Part shown: positions 1-11,225 of the stretch, piece after piece
Layout of the letters: every line of letters starts with the position of its first letter
How positions within the stretch are numbered: the first letter of the stretch is position 1
NCBI GenBank assembly: GCA_900404475.1
Contig: OUQQ01000247.1
Coordinates: forward strand, 1 to 26,457
Direction: 5' to 3'
Length of the DNA stretch: 26,457 bases
Source: Spongospora subterranea
Lineage: Eukaryota; Endomyxa; Phytomyxea; Plasmodiophorida; Plasmodiophoridae
Made by a program: the position numbers and the translations under genes
Notes under the pieces: generated by a model
Databases searched by the model: none
What the model saw: only the letters and a program-made list of their open reading frames with translations
Told to the model about the DNA's origin: nothing

Positions 1-282
1 AGAAAAACTCAAGGCTTTTATTCACTTGGATTGCTAATAACTTTGCTTATATTGCTCCGTTTCCTTTCTACCTTGCTGCGTTAGAAAGGATTTACCACCT
101 GGCATCCGATGGCGCAACTGGCCTATTGAAATCTCTGGAAATGACCTTCTGGCGGGTGATTTCGAGATAATAAACAAAATCCTACTTTTCGATCGTGTGA
201 TACACCTTCGTCATTAAAAATGAATGTCCAAGATTATCACAGTGAATAGTTCTACATGTTAATAAACACATTTCACATTTAC

Positions 283-429
283 TTAGTAATGGTTTTCATT
301 TTCGGCCTTAATCTTTTCGTATGTCGCAAATCTATCAATCATTTCCGGACAGAGGGAGTAATTGTCATTGGTTAATGTTGGCACAATAGTTTGTAGCTTC
401 CCAACTCGTTCTGCATCATTAGACGACAT
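283..429 (-). CDS. Possible small ORF of 48 aa
   Basis: A 48-codon frame with an ATG start and TAA stop. Its composition is protein-like: polar and charged, ending in a Lys/Glu/Asn-rich stretch (KIKAENENHY). No family was recognised. It could be a complete microprotein or the last exon of a gene whose upstream exons were not found. The rest of positions 1-607 shows no other convincing coding signal, repeat or RNA gene. Confidence 0.25.
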   Translation of the reverse strand: MSSNDAERVGKLQTIVPTLTNDNYSLCPEMIDRFATYEKIKAENENHY

Positions 430-607
430 TCGACTGTTGATCTATGTAGTACAACTGTAGTACAGCCCTCTGTACTCTCGGTCCAGTAACGACAACTTTA
501 TGTCCCTCTGAATAAATCATTCTGATTCGAAGCTCTCAAGAACTCTTGTAAACCTTTGTTTACACATCTTCACCTATACCGCTGGCTTTACTTTCGAAAC
601 CAATCCG

Positions 608-1110
608 CTATAAAACTACTCCGTAGTTGACACGACAGATCCGGAACAACACTCTTGAACGCCTTTCTGACTCGTTTCTGTTTGTTGTTGGAATTGGGAA
701 GATCTCCCATCACTCACTTTTCCAAATGCGTATCTGCACCAGGTGTTCATTACAAAACACTTGAAGCTACAGTTCATTGATTTGGCAAAGCCAGTCATCT
801 GGCTCAGAACTTACAAAATTGTCATCATCCTCCGACGCTAAGCTCTCGGAGCAGGAGATATTATCGTCGAGAGAAGAGGCAAAAAACAAATCACACTCTT
901 CAATGCTGACCGTACTGTTTTGCGATGGTTGCTGCCAGGTCGAAAAGATGTTTTCGACGCGTGTAAAAGGGAGATACACAGTCTGGGGTAACGAGTAAAT
1001 AATGACTCTCCACTCTGCCACTGTATACACCAGACACTGTGCGGCGCGACCCCTGAGGATTTATTATCTGTCACGAACCACCCTGGTTGATTTGCCGGCC
1101 ATTTGCTCAT
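608..1110 (-). CDS. Hypothetical four-exon protein, head-to-head with LYRM4
   Basis: Exons 1110-1036, 982-815, 766-718 and 666-608 give a 116-aa product. The three introns are 53, 48 and 51 nt, the same size class as those of the verified genes in this window. Two have strong donors (GTAAGT and GTGAGT); the first has a weaker GTCTGG donor and could be placed slightly differently. The predicted protein has a Trp/Pro-rich start, an acidic Ser/Asp/Glu centre (residues about 55-80, including SEDDDNF) and a basic C-terminus with KKRRSR. No domain was recognised and no function is proposed. Its ATG overlaps the ATG of LYRM4 on the other strand, so the two would share a bidirectional promoter, or one start is wrong. 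Confidence 0.45.
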
Positions 1111-1402
1111 GACGCCACCTCCTGCGCCATCTCGTTCGGCAGTTCTATGTCTCTATCGCCAGCTGATGCGGGCTGGAAACACATTTCACGACTATAATTT
1201 TCGATCGTATTCTGTTCGTCGTACAAGGGAGCGGTTCATCGCTTCCCGGGAGGCGTCCGCTGAAGAATCTCTCACCTTATATATATCGGGTCTAAAAGAG
1301 CTACAAGTCCTGAAAAGGCAGGCTGCTCTCAACAATATGTACGCTATTGGGAAAAATTTTGCAGATTTACCTGCTTCTAGCAAAAAGCCCTCATCTATCT
1401 GA
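1109..1402 (+). CDS. LYRM4: LYR motif protein 4 / ISD11, Fe-S cluster assembly factor
   Basis: A single-exon gene of 97 aa, close to the roughly 91 aa of animal LYRM4. The LYR tripeptide of the Complex1_LYR family is at residues 15-17. It is followed by the family pattern F-x-x-YNFRSYSVRRTRERF, which matches the human YNYRTYAVRRIRDAF segment. In known systems ISD11 binds and stabilises the cysteine desulfurase NFS1, together with acyl carrier protein, in the mitochondrial matrix, and so supports de novo [Fe-S] synthesis. No cleavable presequence is obvious, as is normal for this family. The ATG at 1109 is the only in-frame start before the LYR motif. The C-terminus (PASSKKPSSI) is not conserved. 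The assignment rests on motif and length and is firm. Confidence 0.93.
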   Translation: MTPPPAPSRSAVLCLYRQLMRAGNTFHDYNFRSYSVRRTRERFIASREASAEESLTLYISGLKELQVLKRQAALNNMYAIGKNFADLPASSKKPSSI

Positions 1403-1690
1403 CAAAGTCTGTTCTACCGATAATTCAAGAGTCATCCAAATATATTGCCAAGTTGTTAACAATTACTTATATTCATTCGCTGAATAGTGAGTCGCTGGCT
1501 CTTAGCTGTGTTGACAACTAGCCGACCGCTGGAGTTGCTAGGCGACTGATTCCTCATAGCGCTTGAATTTCTTTTTATTATGATTGCCGCGTAGGGTCTT
1601 TCAACGGTTTTGCGTTTATTTTTTTCTTATGCGTCCTTTTGATGGTTTGCTCACGTCACGTATTCGAATTGCTTTTCACATGGGGCTTTT

Positions 1691-2910
1691 TCACATGGGG
1701 CATACATCCCCCTTCACGAGCGGGATTGGCGCGTTTGCCCAAGGGCCAAACCTTACAAAAATAAAAGGGTTAGTGACGTCGTTGTTGTTATTGGGCCAGG
1801 TGATTACTCACCCTCCATCGGTGCAAGTGACACCACGAAAGCTCACTTGAGCGACAGGTATGGCAGTTTTCATTGAGGCTTTGCCGCTGACCTTCGCAGA
1901 AGATTTTGTGGCTTTCTGCCCGACAGTACTTTTGGTCAGTTTAGCCATTCCAGAGTTTGCAGTGCTGAGTGCGGTCGTCGGTTTGTTGACTTCCTTGGGG
2001 CTAACTGCAATCTTGAGCCGCAATGTGTGGTTTTCAATGACAGAGCTCGGTGCAGTCGAAATAGATTCGGTACCGACAAATACGCTTGAGTTGCGAGGCT
2101 GACCAGCGGTGCTTGAGTTGCCAGCAATGCTTGAGTTGTGAGGATGACCAGCGGAGCTTGAGCTGCCAGCAATGCTTGAGTTGTGACGACCGGTGCTTGA
2201 TTTCCCAGTTTGTGCGGTGCTTGCGTTGAGATGTTTACTGGCAGAGCTTCGCTTAACGCTAACGCTTGAACCATGTCGGCTTGGTTGCGTAGTGGCGATA
2301 CGTGGTGCCTGCCAGATCAGGCTGCTGTACGTCAGGTTCTCAATGGCAGTAGTATGGACAGCCCTAATACTCAATAAGAGGATAGACCAACAAATACCTT
2401 CAGTTGCCTTACCCAACACCTCCTGCACCGCAAGCTGGCCAAATGGTCATTAACTCTCCAGTTTGGATGAATTTGCCGACCTTTTGGAACCCCATTTCAG
2501 CTCTTGTTATAGAGCGAATTTAATGTTCCTAATACCTTATTTCTGGGAGCTGATTCGCCCCAGATAATCAGGCCTTCAAGCGTAGTATTATCTGTTGATC
2601 TTGCGACGACTCGGTATCTGCATCCAGCTACAATTTCCTTCACCTCTTTCCCGGAAATTGGCGCATGAAGCGATATTTGAGCAAGGTTCTTTCTAGAGAG
2701 AATATCCTTAGAGTTGTGAAGACCAGCGATGATCAACGACTCGACTGGTTGCGTGATATTTGTGCTCTTCAAGACGTCACCCAGAGAGGTCGGCAGCCCA
2801 TCACCAGGATTACAGAAGTATGAGGGTAAGATGGTTCCGTTGGAAAAAGCCAAAGCCGGTGCGGCAAATACTGCACAGACGATTACAATGATCTCAGCAC
2901 CTTTCATCAT
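1691..2910 (-). CDS. Secreted Reeler-domain protein with Ser/Thr-rich mucin-like tail
   Basis: Exons 2910-2536, 2480-2413, 2363-1812 and 1751-1691 give 351 aa (introns 55, 49 and 60 nt). Residues 1-22 form a signal peptide (VIVCAVFAAPALAFS). Residues about 25-175 fit a Reeler domain in order: the conserved Cys segment with YRVVARS, LEGLIIWGES, VGKFIQTGEL, the WPAC motif, AVHTT and the closing SSLIWQAP. This pattern appears only after the first two introns are removed. The rest is rich in Ser, Thr and Asn with many N-x-S/T sites and a short tandem repeat, typical of a heavily glycosylated stalk. Without the last intron the frame stops at 1808 (332 aa); that TGA lies inside a GTGAGT donor, so both ends are possible. 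Probable role: cell-surface or extracellular matrix protein; the ligand is unknown. Confidence 0.72.
2083..2190 (-). repeat. Coding minisatellite, about 42-bp unit, in the Reeler protein tail
   Basis: About two and a half imperfect copies of a unit that encodes HNSSIAG-x-SS-x-AG-x-P. The repeat keeps frame and adds N-glycosylation sequons and serines. It is expected to vary in length between isolates. Confidence 0.7.
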
Positions 2911-3081
2911 GAGGTATGAAATACAAAATCACTCTGGCCGAGACGTAATCACAGTGGGTTAATGTTATTAAACAATGTTAATCTGGAATATCGGTTGTTC
3001 GAGACATGTTCCGGAATGTTCGAGGTCAACTTCGAAGCCAATCACCACTTACTGCAATAGGTTGTGTTAACAATGAATAGT

Positions 3082-6000
3082 TTATATATGCAATGAGGCT
3101 TGCTGGAGAGCAAACATGCTAAAAATTTCTTCCAAGGACGTCTGAGATATCGAGTAATATTCAATGCCTTCAACAGATTCCATTACTGAGAAAAGATCCG
3201 ACAACAGTAGCGACGGGTCGATAATCTGTGGCGAAATTAAGTCAAACATGTGTACAAACAGTATCAAAATAGGCGTACTTCGAATCCTATATGTAGTCCA
3301 TGCTTGCCTTTGAGAGTAACCGTTGGCCATGCCTGGAAGAGGACCTTCATGATTTTATCGCACACCAGCTCTTGGCTCCACCATGTTAGGAATTCCTAAA
3401 ATGCATTGACAACAATGAATGGTTGAATTGTTCGTTATTTTACCTTCGCCGGAATAAGCTGTCCTGTCTTTAACCTCGGCCCGAATAACGAGGATAAGAC
3501 CTTATCCTCGATTTGCGCATCACCCAAACGAAGGCACAGGGAGCCCAGATTGCTTGCAGTCAATGATTCAAAATCGTTCAGGTTGCACGTCATTAATAAT
3601 GTTTGAACATCCATCGCTTTGCTCCGAACTTCAATGGTATATCCACCGCCGAACCTGAGCACAAGCGCTCAGCTGATCTCAGTAGTAAAAACTAGTACAA
3701 TTAGAAAATACTTCGTCTTTAGATGCTGAATTGACCCTAAACATTTCAGACGACCGTCGATGAGTATTGCAACCCGTGAGCAAAGAGCCTCACATTCTTC
3801 CATTGAATGCTATCGTCATTTCACGATTAGGTCATACTATGCGCTACTTCCGTAAATACCGTTGTTAAGACAAGGGCGGCTTTTGTCGATTGAACTGTAT
3901 CTAAAATCGAACTCCAAAGAAATCTTTTAGCATGAGGATCCATTCCAGTCGAGGGCTCATCTAAACGAAAATTAGCCAACAGCTTCAAATAATTGAGATA
4001 TTGACAGATAGGTTCACTTTTCATCTACACGTTCAATTATGCAATCGTACCGAGAAAAATGACAGGGGGTTGCCCAATCATGGCAATTGCTGCGGATAAT
4101 TTCCTTTTGTTGCCACCGGAAAGATATTGAGTTGGGACATCTTTATAAAGATGAAGTTGCATGGCTGCGATGGAATCCGCCACACATGTAGGCCGCACTC
4201 CCCGGATCCTGCAATACATCCTATATCGCGAAATTGAGCTACAAATTGTGCACGCAAAACAGAATTACTTCAAATGTTCTTCCACAGTAAGCACATCAAA
4301 CAGCGCATCGAACTGGGGACAATACCCTGCATGTTTCCTGTAGCATAATCAGATGTCGATTGCTTACCTGAAGCACAGCGAATATCGCACCTTGCAGAAT
4401 AAACATCCAATTGAATATCATTTCCTGCAATGCGAGCAGTTCCTTTTGTCGGTATTTGAAATCCAGTTACACATTTGAGAGTGGTGGTTTTTCCAGCTCC
4501 ATTGACTCCCAAATACCCAAAGCATTCTCCTCTCGATACGCCCAGCCAAAGTTCATGAAGCGCCACCTTCCCTGTTTGGTAGACTTTGGACATTCCTAAG
4601 ATTTCTAACGGATACGCTTCGGGATCAGTGTTTTGTTGCATCCGCAACCGCTCCACAACAACGTCCTGATTGGCGAATAACATTATAAAAGCAAAGACGA
4701 TAAGCGCTTCTTACCTGATCTTCAATGAAGTTCGACGTGCTTCGGGTGCGAAAAATACCCTCTTTCACTGAGTTCAATGATGCAGAGATTGATGATCTCA
4801 ATGAAAAGCACCCTAAACAAATCAGGGAACGAACAGATTTAAAGTTACAGTTTCATACATTTTGTGTTTTCATGTGAAGCCGTTTGGTGGCTTTCGTTCC
4901 AAAAGAGTCCAATGAACGACAGAAGAAACGTAAGAACTGAATAATTCGTAAATATCAACACCTGTACGATTTGCGCATATACCGAGATAGACAAAATTAA
5001 GACTTAACAGTTGGAAGGCGTTGCTCATCGTTCCAGCAGCATTGCACAATTCCCAATCATACTTTTGAAAGCAAACTTGAAGAGTCTAAACGACAGATTC
5101 AATAGGCATTACTGCACAAAAAATGAAAAAAACTGTACATTGAGCTGAATTCGAAGCAGGCCATCCATTAAATTAAAGGCGGGGAATATAAGTAAACCAT
5201 ATCTCGAAAAGTTATATGCATCGACTGTAGTGAAATCTTGCTGGCCTAGAGCAAACGTCTCAATTGTGTCCAACTGCACAACTGGAAAGACCCCAACCAG
5301 GAATCGTGATAGCGAATGACTTCATAATATATGCAATAATTCCTAGAGAGCAAGTTCAGTCCTGATTCAATTTCAAGAATGATTGAGCGACAACCTAAGC
5401 CGGCTCCAGTCGCAATGTTGAACACCAATAACATTGACAGAGCTCGTGGAGCTGAATCGAACTTAAACGAGAGCCAATACGTGAAAGGTATCACAGCGAA
5501 TGCATACGCGGCCATCAAAGCAACAGTGACGTAATATCCATCAAAATAAGAGCCTAATGGACCGGAATCTTGAAAGCCAGCGTTAGAATGACCAAAGCGA
5601 GTAGTAAATGGGCCTGCTTACAATATGCGATAATAACACATGCAGATGCCACAGTGACTGAGAAGCAATTGTCATGAGTTTTGAAAATATGCGAACCATA
5701 GCACGTTTTTACCAAAAATTGTGGAAAGGTCCCATATTGTTGCACCTGCCCAGTAAGTAATTTTCCTCACACCACTCACGAGTTGCTGGAATTTTGTATT
5801 ATGTAAAGACTCTGTTTCCATTACTGCATGAGCGATAACAACTGTAAAACATTCATATCAGCAATTCATTTATTTTTGACAAAATTGTACCTGATGGACC
5901 GAACAAGAACGCTAATAGGATGGATAAAGATTTGACAAATGCGTTAACAGCACCTGTGATCGTAGAAAGGATTCGGTTAGGGCAATATACCTGGAGAAAT

Positions 6001-9000
6001 TGCATAAGTCAGCGAAATTATGCAACAAAAAACAATGTTTGAGCTGTACGTTCGAATCCCAGTGGTTCGCTCCGCCATTTAGGGCAATATTTGTTTGACA
6101 TGGATATACGAGAGATCGGAAATTGGTATAGTCACAGCATTCGTTCTACCAAGACAAATTGAACCTTGAATTCACGACAGCCATTACGACGCTTACGACG
6201 TTGCATATCCAAGGGATCAAAGAGCAATATCCCCATCCACGAAGGTCCTGACTGCACGATTCCACTGTTTTCAAAAACGACTGATCCAAATATTGGGGTT
6301 TGTCTTGTATCCCAGCAGAATTGAAGCAATCCTGATATAGGGCATAGGTCATGGTTTGTGTATGCTTATCGAGATTTTCGAAATAAATACCAACCCCAAT
6401 GGAGTTATCAACAGTATTGCCACAGGATTGACTGCGATCAAACGCAAGACGCGGATTGCATTCAGCAGGCCCTGGTTTAGGATAAACATGCGCGCCTTTC
6501 TCCACAAATGGCACAACCTAACCCGTGATCAGAATCACAAGATTAGATACTTCAAATCTTACAGATATATCAGGCAATATAACAGGTAAAAACAGGAACA
6601 CGATGGGAAAGAGAACTAGCAGTAGAAATTGTCTACGATCGCGCTTTGTGAGCCACCATCGTTTTATGACCATTGCTGCGAGTACTTCTCCAAAGGCCGA
6701 GTTGCTGCCGATTCCTGACATCACCTCAACATATACCACTGATGATCTTAATCTTGAAAATGATTTACCTGAACGTACATCCTGATGCAACAAAACGTCG
6801 GCTGATTGATTTACGGACATATCGACAACATTTAAATCAACAGCTGACGAAGATCTCATATACGTTCCTGCATCATCTCGATTTTTTGCAACCGTTAGGA
6901 AAACCTAGAGCAGATCGTTCTGAGGTCAGCTCAATTATGACTGAGCAACGCGACTTTGTACATGCTCAAGAGTACAACTCTCTACTCCAAAATCCACAGT
7001 GTTGCTGATCGTTTCCAATCTTTTGAACAGAACTCCAAAAAATGAAAGTTGATGGAACGGTAAACGAGCAGTGATGGTTGTCGCATTTTTTGAGAGAATT
7101 GTAGAATCTGGAACCTAAGTTCTCGATCGATTAGGGGAAATATATGTGAAGCTGACATGATACGATATACAGAAGATTTTATCAGCTCTTGCGATGGAAG
7201 TAACGCGTCGTGTGATGGACCGGAGGTAATCTCGTCTTCTTTGAGTGTCACCGTCAATGTATAGCCTTCGCCGAACTTGGTTTTCAAAAATAATGGTGTA
7301 CCAGCGCAGCGCAACCGCCCATCTGAAAGAATGGCAACACGGTCACCTGCATAATAAAAATATTAGTCAGGCTCCAATTGTTGGACGAAAAATCCGACCT
7401 AAGACTTCAGCTTCGTCCATAAAATGCTAAATAAATAAGTATGAGGAGTGCATAATTAACAAACGGTTTACGTACTGTCGTCAATACGATAACCCGGCCT
7501 TTGCGATTCTTTAGTAATACATCCCAAGTGCATCGTCGGCTGTATGGGTCCATTCCTGACAGAATTCGGTTAGAAGGGGGTTCCTCGCGATAGCACAAAT
7601 TGATTCACCTGAAGTTGGCTCATCTAAGAAAACGACTCGAGAATTCCCGATCTAAAATATCACATTGGATGTAGACTCAACTATCACAAATAGAACTCAC
7701 AAATGCTATTGCAACACAGAGTTTTCTTTTTTGCCCTCCTGAGAGCGTCTTGACCTTCTGATGTAATTTATCTTGCATGCCTAGCTCCGAAATGTAGCGT
7801 TTTATTTCAAAGTCTATCTCGATAAGCCTGGATCCTTTCAAGGTAGAAAACAGGCCTAGCTTCGCATAAGCGGCCGAACTAATTATGTCTGAAATTTCCA
7901 CATACGAAGGTTTTCATAGCACGTAAGATCCTCAAAAAGTATATCATATTGAGGGCACATTCCTAGAGATTGCCGGATGTTTTGCATGTTGTGAACCAAT
8001 GAGTTCCCGTAGACCTAAAGAATTTGAGCGACCTTAGTCAATTTAAAATACAAATAAGGCGAGCCTACTTTTGCGTCCCCAGACGTAGGTTGTATCAGGC
8101 CACATAAAGTCCTGATTAGCGTCGTCTGAGAGAAACTTCAGAGTGCTTCAGAGCCAAAGCAGAGTGTAAATTTTACCTTACCAGCACCATTGTGACCGAG
8201 TAAACTTGTTATTTGACCCTAGTTTCAGTTGTTGATCAAAAGTGCGAACATTACTAAACATGAAGATACTTCGTAAAGTGTCAGCGTCAGAGAATCAAGA
8301 GCAACGCGCTGGTGCTTCATTCCTGGAATGATGAAATGACGGCTAAGTTTTTCGATTTTGACGCAGCTAAATCCAAACAGGAATGAGCTATTAAAGCTTG
8401 GCCTCGTATTTCACCTTACCGGTCGCGCCTAGCGAGCTGCTTTTGTTCAAACTCGACGTCTTCGACAGAAGTCTGACTTTCTGGCTCCGCAACAGAAGCA
8501 AAATCAGATTCCTGTACTAGAATTACCGCTTGATGAAATACCAATACAGGGACTACCTCAGCTGTTTTTTTTGGAGGAACGCGCCCAGTCCAAAACGACT
8601 TGTGGAAAGGAAAATGCCAAGGCAACCTTCGTCCTATTTTCTTCGGAAGAACATTTTCTAGATACCATGCCTGCTGTCCATCAGTGAACAGCATATAACG
8701 GTGTAGTACAACATTACAATAATTATATAGATTAAAGCATCAAAGAGCATCAGAGCGGTCATGGCCGGAAGGGATAACATTTGATCCTTGTCCTTGAATC
8801 CCATGTAAGCCGCACGAAACCCCGAACCGTACACTGAATTCGCCAACGCGTTGAAAACACCAACTCCAAGACATGCGGGGGCGATTAGGCACGTATACCC
8901 TAAAAAAACGACTAAAATTGACGATAGTGGCGCAAACAACAAAGTGACCTTGGGAGAGCGGAGTGTTAGGTAAGGTAAACGAAACGAAGCTGGCAACGAA

Positions 9001-10249
9001 TGTTGCTACAAGTATGGATATAACAGCTGGCCTAGTATTGCTAAAGAATACTGATAGGGCAATACAAAAAGAAATACTCGCCACGCTGAACGCCCAGAAG
9101 AACAGGATCAAGATCGCCACCCTGAAATTCGGAAAAATCCCTCCATAATGGGTGATAAAAGCGAGAGCGAGACAAACTGGAATGAATGATACTGCAAATG
9201 AAAGGGACCTAATTTTCACGATTAATAAAGCAAAGCGCGTTTGGCATGATTGCAGGTCACCATGACAAAGTCAGAACTCCATCATATAATCCGGTGACCC
9301 TCATTGCTTCGCGAATCATTAATTCCTTCTCTTGAACAATGCTTAATATAACTTGAGCAATAGGGTATGTAAACGCAATAATAAACAAAAGACCAGCTAC
9401 AACTCGCAGATTTTCCAATAAAATTGTTCGCATTGTATCGGGTGTTGTGAAGCTTAGCGACAGCGACAGTCCAGTATTATTCACTTGGAATCCGACCGTT
9501 CTAAATTTTCAGCTTTAGACGTCAGCGATCATTGGTTGAGGGACAACTTACTGGGTAGCCTCTCCTGTTAAAGAAATCAACGCAACCACCATTCCTAATA
9601 GCGAAAGTGCAATTACTATCGCCTTAACTTGTCGATCTATTCGCCGCCTTGCCAGGCTCCTGAAGTTGAGTATTATACGCGTAATCGGCAGATAATGGAT
9701 TCCGTATATCATACCAGTTCTTTACAAGCAAGCCCCAAAGCTGCCTAACCCACAGCAGCGACCCGTGAGATCTTGCGGTGAATCTAACCCATAAGATGAA
9801 TGCCAGAAGAAATGTACCAACACAAACGGCAACGATATCTGAAGCAGGAAGGGATGGACAGTCATACGTGTCCCAAACTACTTCGTCAATCATTGCCTTG
9901 CATGCTACAGATTTTGGACTCCCTATGCATTAGTTGGTAGTCGCTGAGTGTTGAGTTATCACAGGATCGAATACCTCCAGTTTGACACGCGGCAGCCTTG
10001 TAAACAGCAGAGCAGCAATCCTCACTTGGATTTTTGGGGGAAGATGAACACTGGGCTATGAGTTTGGGAGTATCTGAGGCTTGAAATTCGGGGACAAACA
10101 CACCGGACCGCGCGAAGCAGTTCCGATATACATCGTCCACGCGAAACAGTTGATTTATGCAGGTTCTAATCTGTATTGAACCTTTTGTTATGAAGACGAA
10201 CGATGAGTTGATCAGCAGATACCTCTTCTGTGCTGGCATCAGTCGCCAT
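3082..10249 (-). CDS. Full-size ABC transporter, subfamily A (lipid exporter type)
   Basis: Thirty-nine exons joined by 38 GT-AG introns (41-90 nt) give 1727 aa with no frameshift. Exon 1 is 10249-10223 and the last is 3225-3082. Layout: a Cys-rich N-terminal segment with its own membrane span (about residues 10-120); LLVKNW and the first span of TMD1 (about 135-170), then further spans after NNTGL to about residue 410; NBD1 with Walker A GHNGAGKTT (about 531-539), LSGGQ (630-634) and Walker [11 protein letters not shown] (650-659); TMD2 (about 865-1265) with a Cys-rich luminal loop; NBD2 with GVNGAGKTT (from 1382), LSGGN (1481-1485) and [11 protein letters not shown] (about 1505). Each NBD is followed by an ABCA-type regulatory segment ([16 protein letters not shown]). 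ABCA proteins move phospholipids or sterols across membranes; the substrate here is not readable. The big first extracellular domain of animal ABCA1 is absent. An upstream coding exon cannot be excluded. Confidence 0.94.
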
Positions 10250-11225
10250 GATAGAAAATCCAATCCCTGTTCAGAGTTCTCTCCGGGTATCAGACATCCA
10301 CAGCCGTTGACTCGCCCTGGCGAACAGCGTCGGATCACAAAGTTAGTGAGGATACGAGAGTGAGTAGACCAAGATCTCCCACGATGGTGGGACTCGACAG
10401 GTCAGTGGGTTATCGTCAGTAACACACGTGTTACTACATACTATCCCTCCCTATATCCATCATGGAGGATTACTCTGTTAAGTACTGGAACGCGTGCGTG
10501 GACACAAACGGGTCTGTATTAAGAGTCTATAAGAGTGATCAAGGGCCAAGGGGCAGCCCTTTCCATTTTGGCTATCCGCACATGGGAGCGTGATAGATAA
10601 CACCACGAATGTCTAGCTGTCTTCATTAACAAATTGGTTTGTTGTTGATAACTTGATCGAGAGGCTAACTCTGGTAACTGTGCGGAACCTCTCTGGTGGG
10701 GCCTCCCTGTGACAAATTATATTCTCAATGGCCAATTTGGCATTTTGGAGTTTGATAAAACATTCTGAGTGTAAATCTCTGTCGATACTTTGAGATGGGC
10801 TCCTCTCAATGAACGAAACTGTGCTGCTGCTCGGTGAAAGAACGAAAACTGGAACTTGAGCAACAAAAGTTGCAACATTCGTCGGAACGCGTCGCCAAGA
10901 TTACAAAAAAGCAAATATGATTGATTGAACATTCTCAAGACTCTACCCCGACTGCAATCAAGTTTGGACGAATGTTGCAACTTTTGTTGCTCAAGTTCCA
11001 GTTCGCGTTCTTTTCGGGCATAAACTGACCTTTTGGATTCGTCTTCCCATATCAGTCATGTCTTTTATAATCAGAAGCGCAATACTTTCTGAAATAATTC
11101 GCCCCGTCTGGTGGCGGAGAACAACAAATAAAACCGATCTTGACCAACTCAGTAAAAGAGTGTCCGCGCAAAGTTAACGACGCAGTTTGCCATAGAGGTC
11201 GAAGGAGCTCGTTATTGAAACCCTG
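10250..11225. other. Intergenic region between ABCA and GET3 (divergent promoters)
   Basis: Both flanking genes are transcribed away from this region, so it should hold two promoters. Seen inside: an interrupted palindrome GTAACAC-AC-GTGTTAC with a central CACGTG (10419-10434, about 170 bp upstream of the ABCA start), and the 44-bp inverted repeat listed separately. No coding region or RNA gene was recognised. Confidence 0.6.
10840..11010. repeat. Inverted repeat, 44-bp arms with 83-nt spacer
   Basis: Arms at 10840-10883 and 10967-11010 are reverse complements with two mismatches. In one frame each arm reads as a charged coiled-coil-like peptide (LELEQQKLQHSS); the mismatch that changes it gives Lys to Glu. 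The reading ends at a stop just beyond the left arm. Similarity beyond the arms fades gradually on the outer side, which suggests an older duplication rather than a recent artefact. It lies about 215 bp upstream of the GET3 start. Confidence 0.85.

Noticed and set aside
6046..6085. A tRNA-like GGTTCGAATCCC-type motif on the plus strand (GTTCGAATCCCAGTGG).
   Set aside because: The flanks do not pair as a T-stem, there is no upstream acceptor or anticodon arm, and the stretch is an ABCA exon on the minus strand.
6197..6331. An alternative frame in ABCA reading [13 protein letters not shown], which at first looked like the expected luminal loop.
   Set aside because: The uninterrupted frame ([14 protein letters not shown]...LIPWICNV) joins in phase with the next exon ([12 protein letters not shown]) through a standard 51-nt intron; the alternative cannot be joined in phase.
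9660..9678. An apparent 19-nt intron (GTATAATACT...TTCAG) in the ABCA gene that restores frame, suggesting ultra-short introns.
   Set aside because: A 55-nt intron at 9660-9714 with a GTATGA donor and the same acceptor also restores frame. It produces the ABCA motif LLVKNWSLARRR, and its size matches the other introns.
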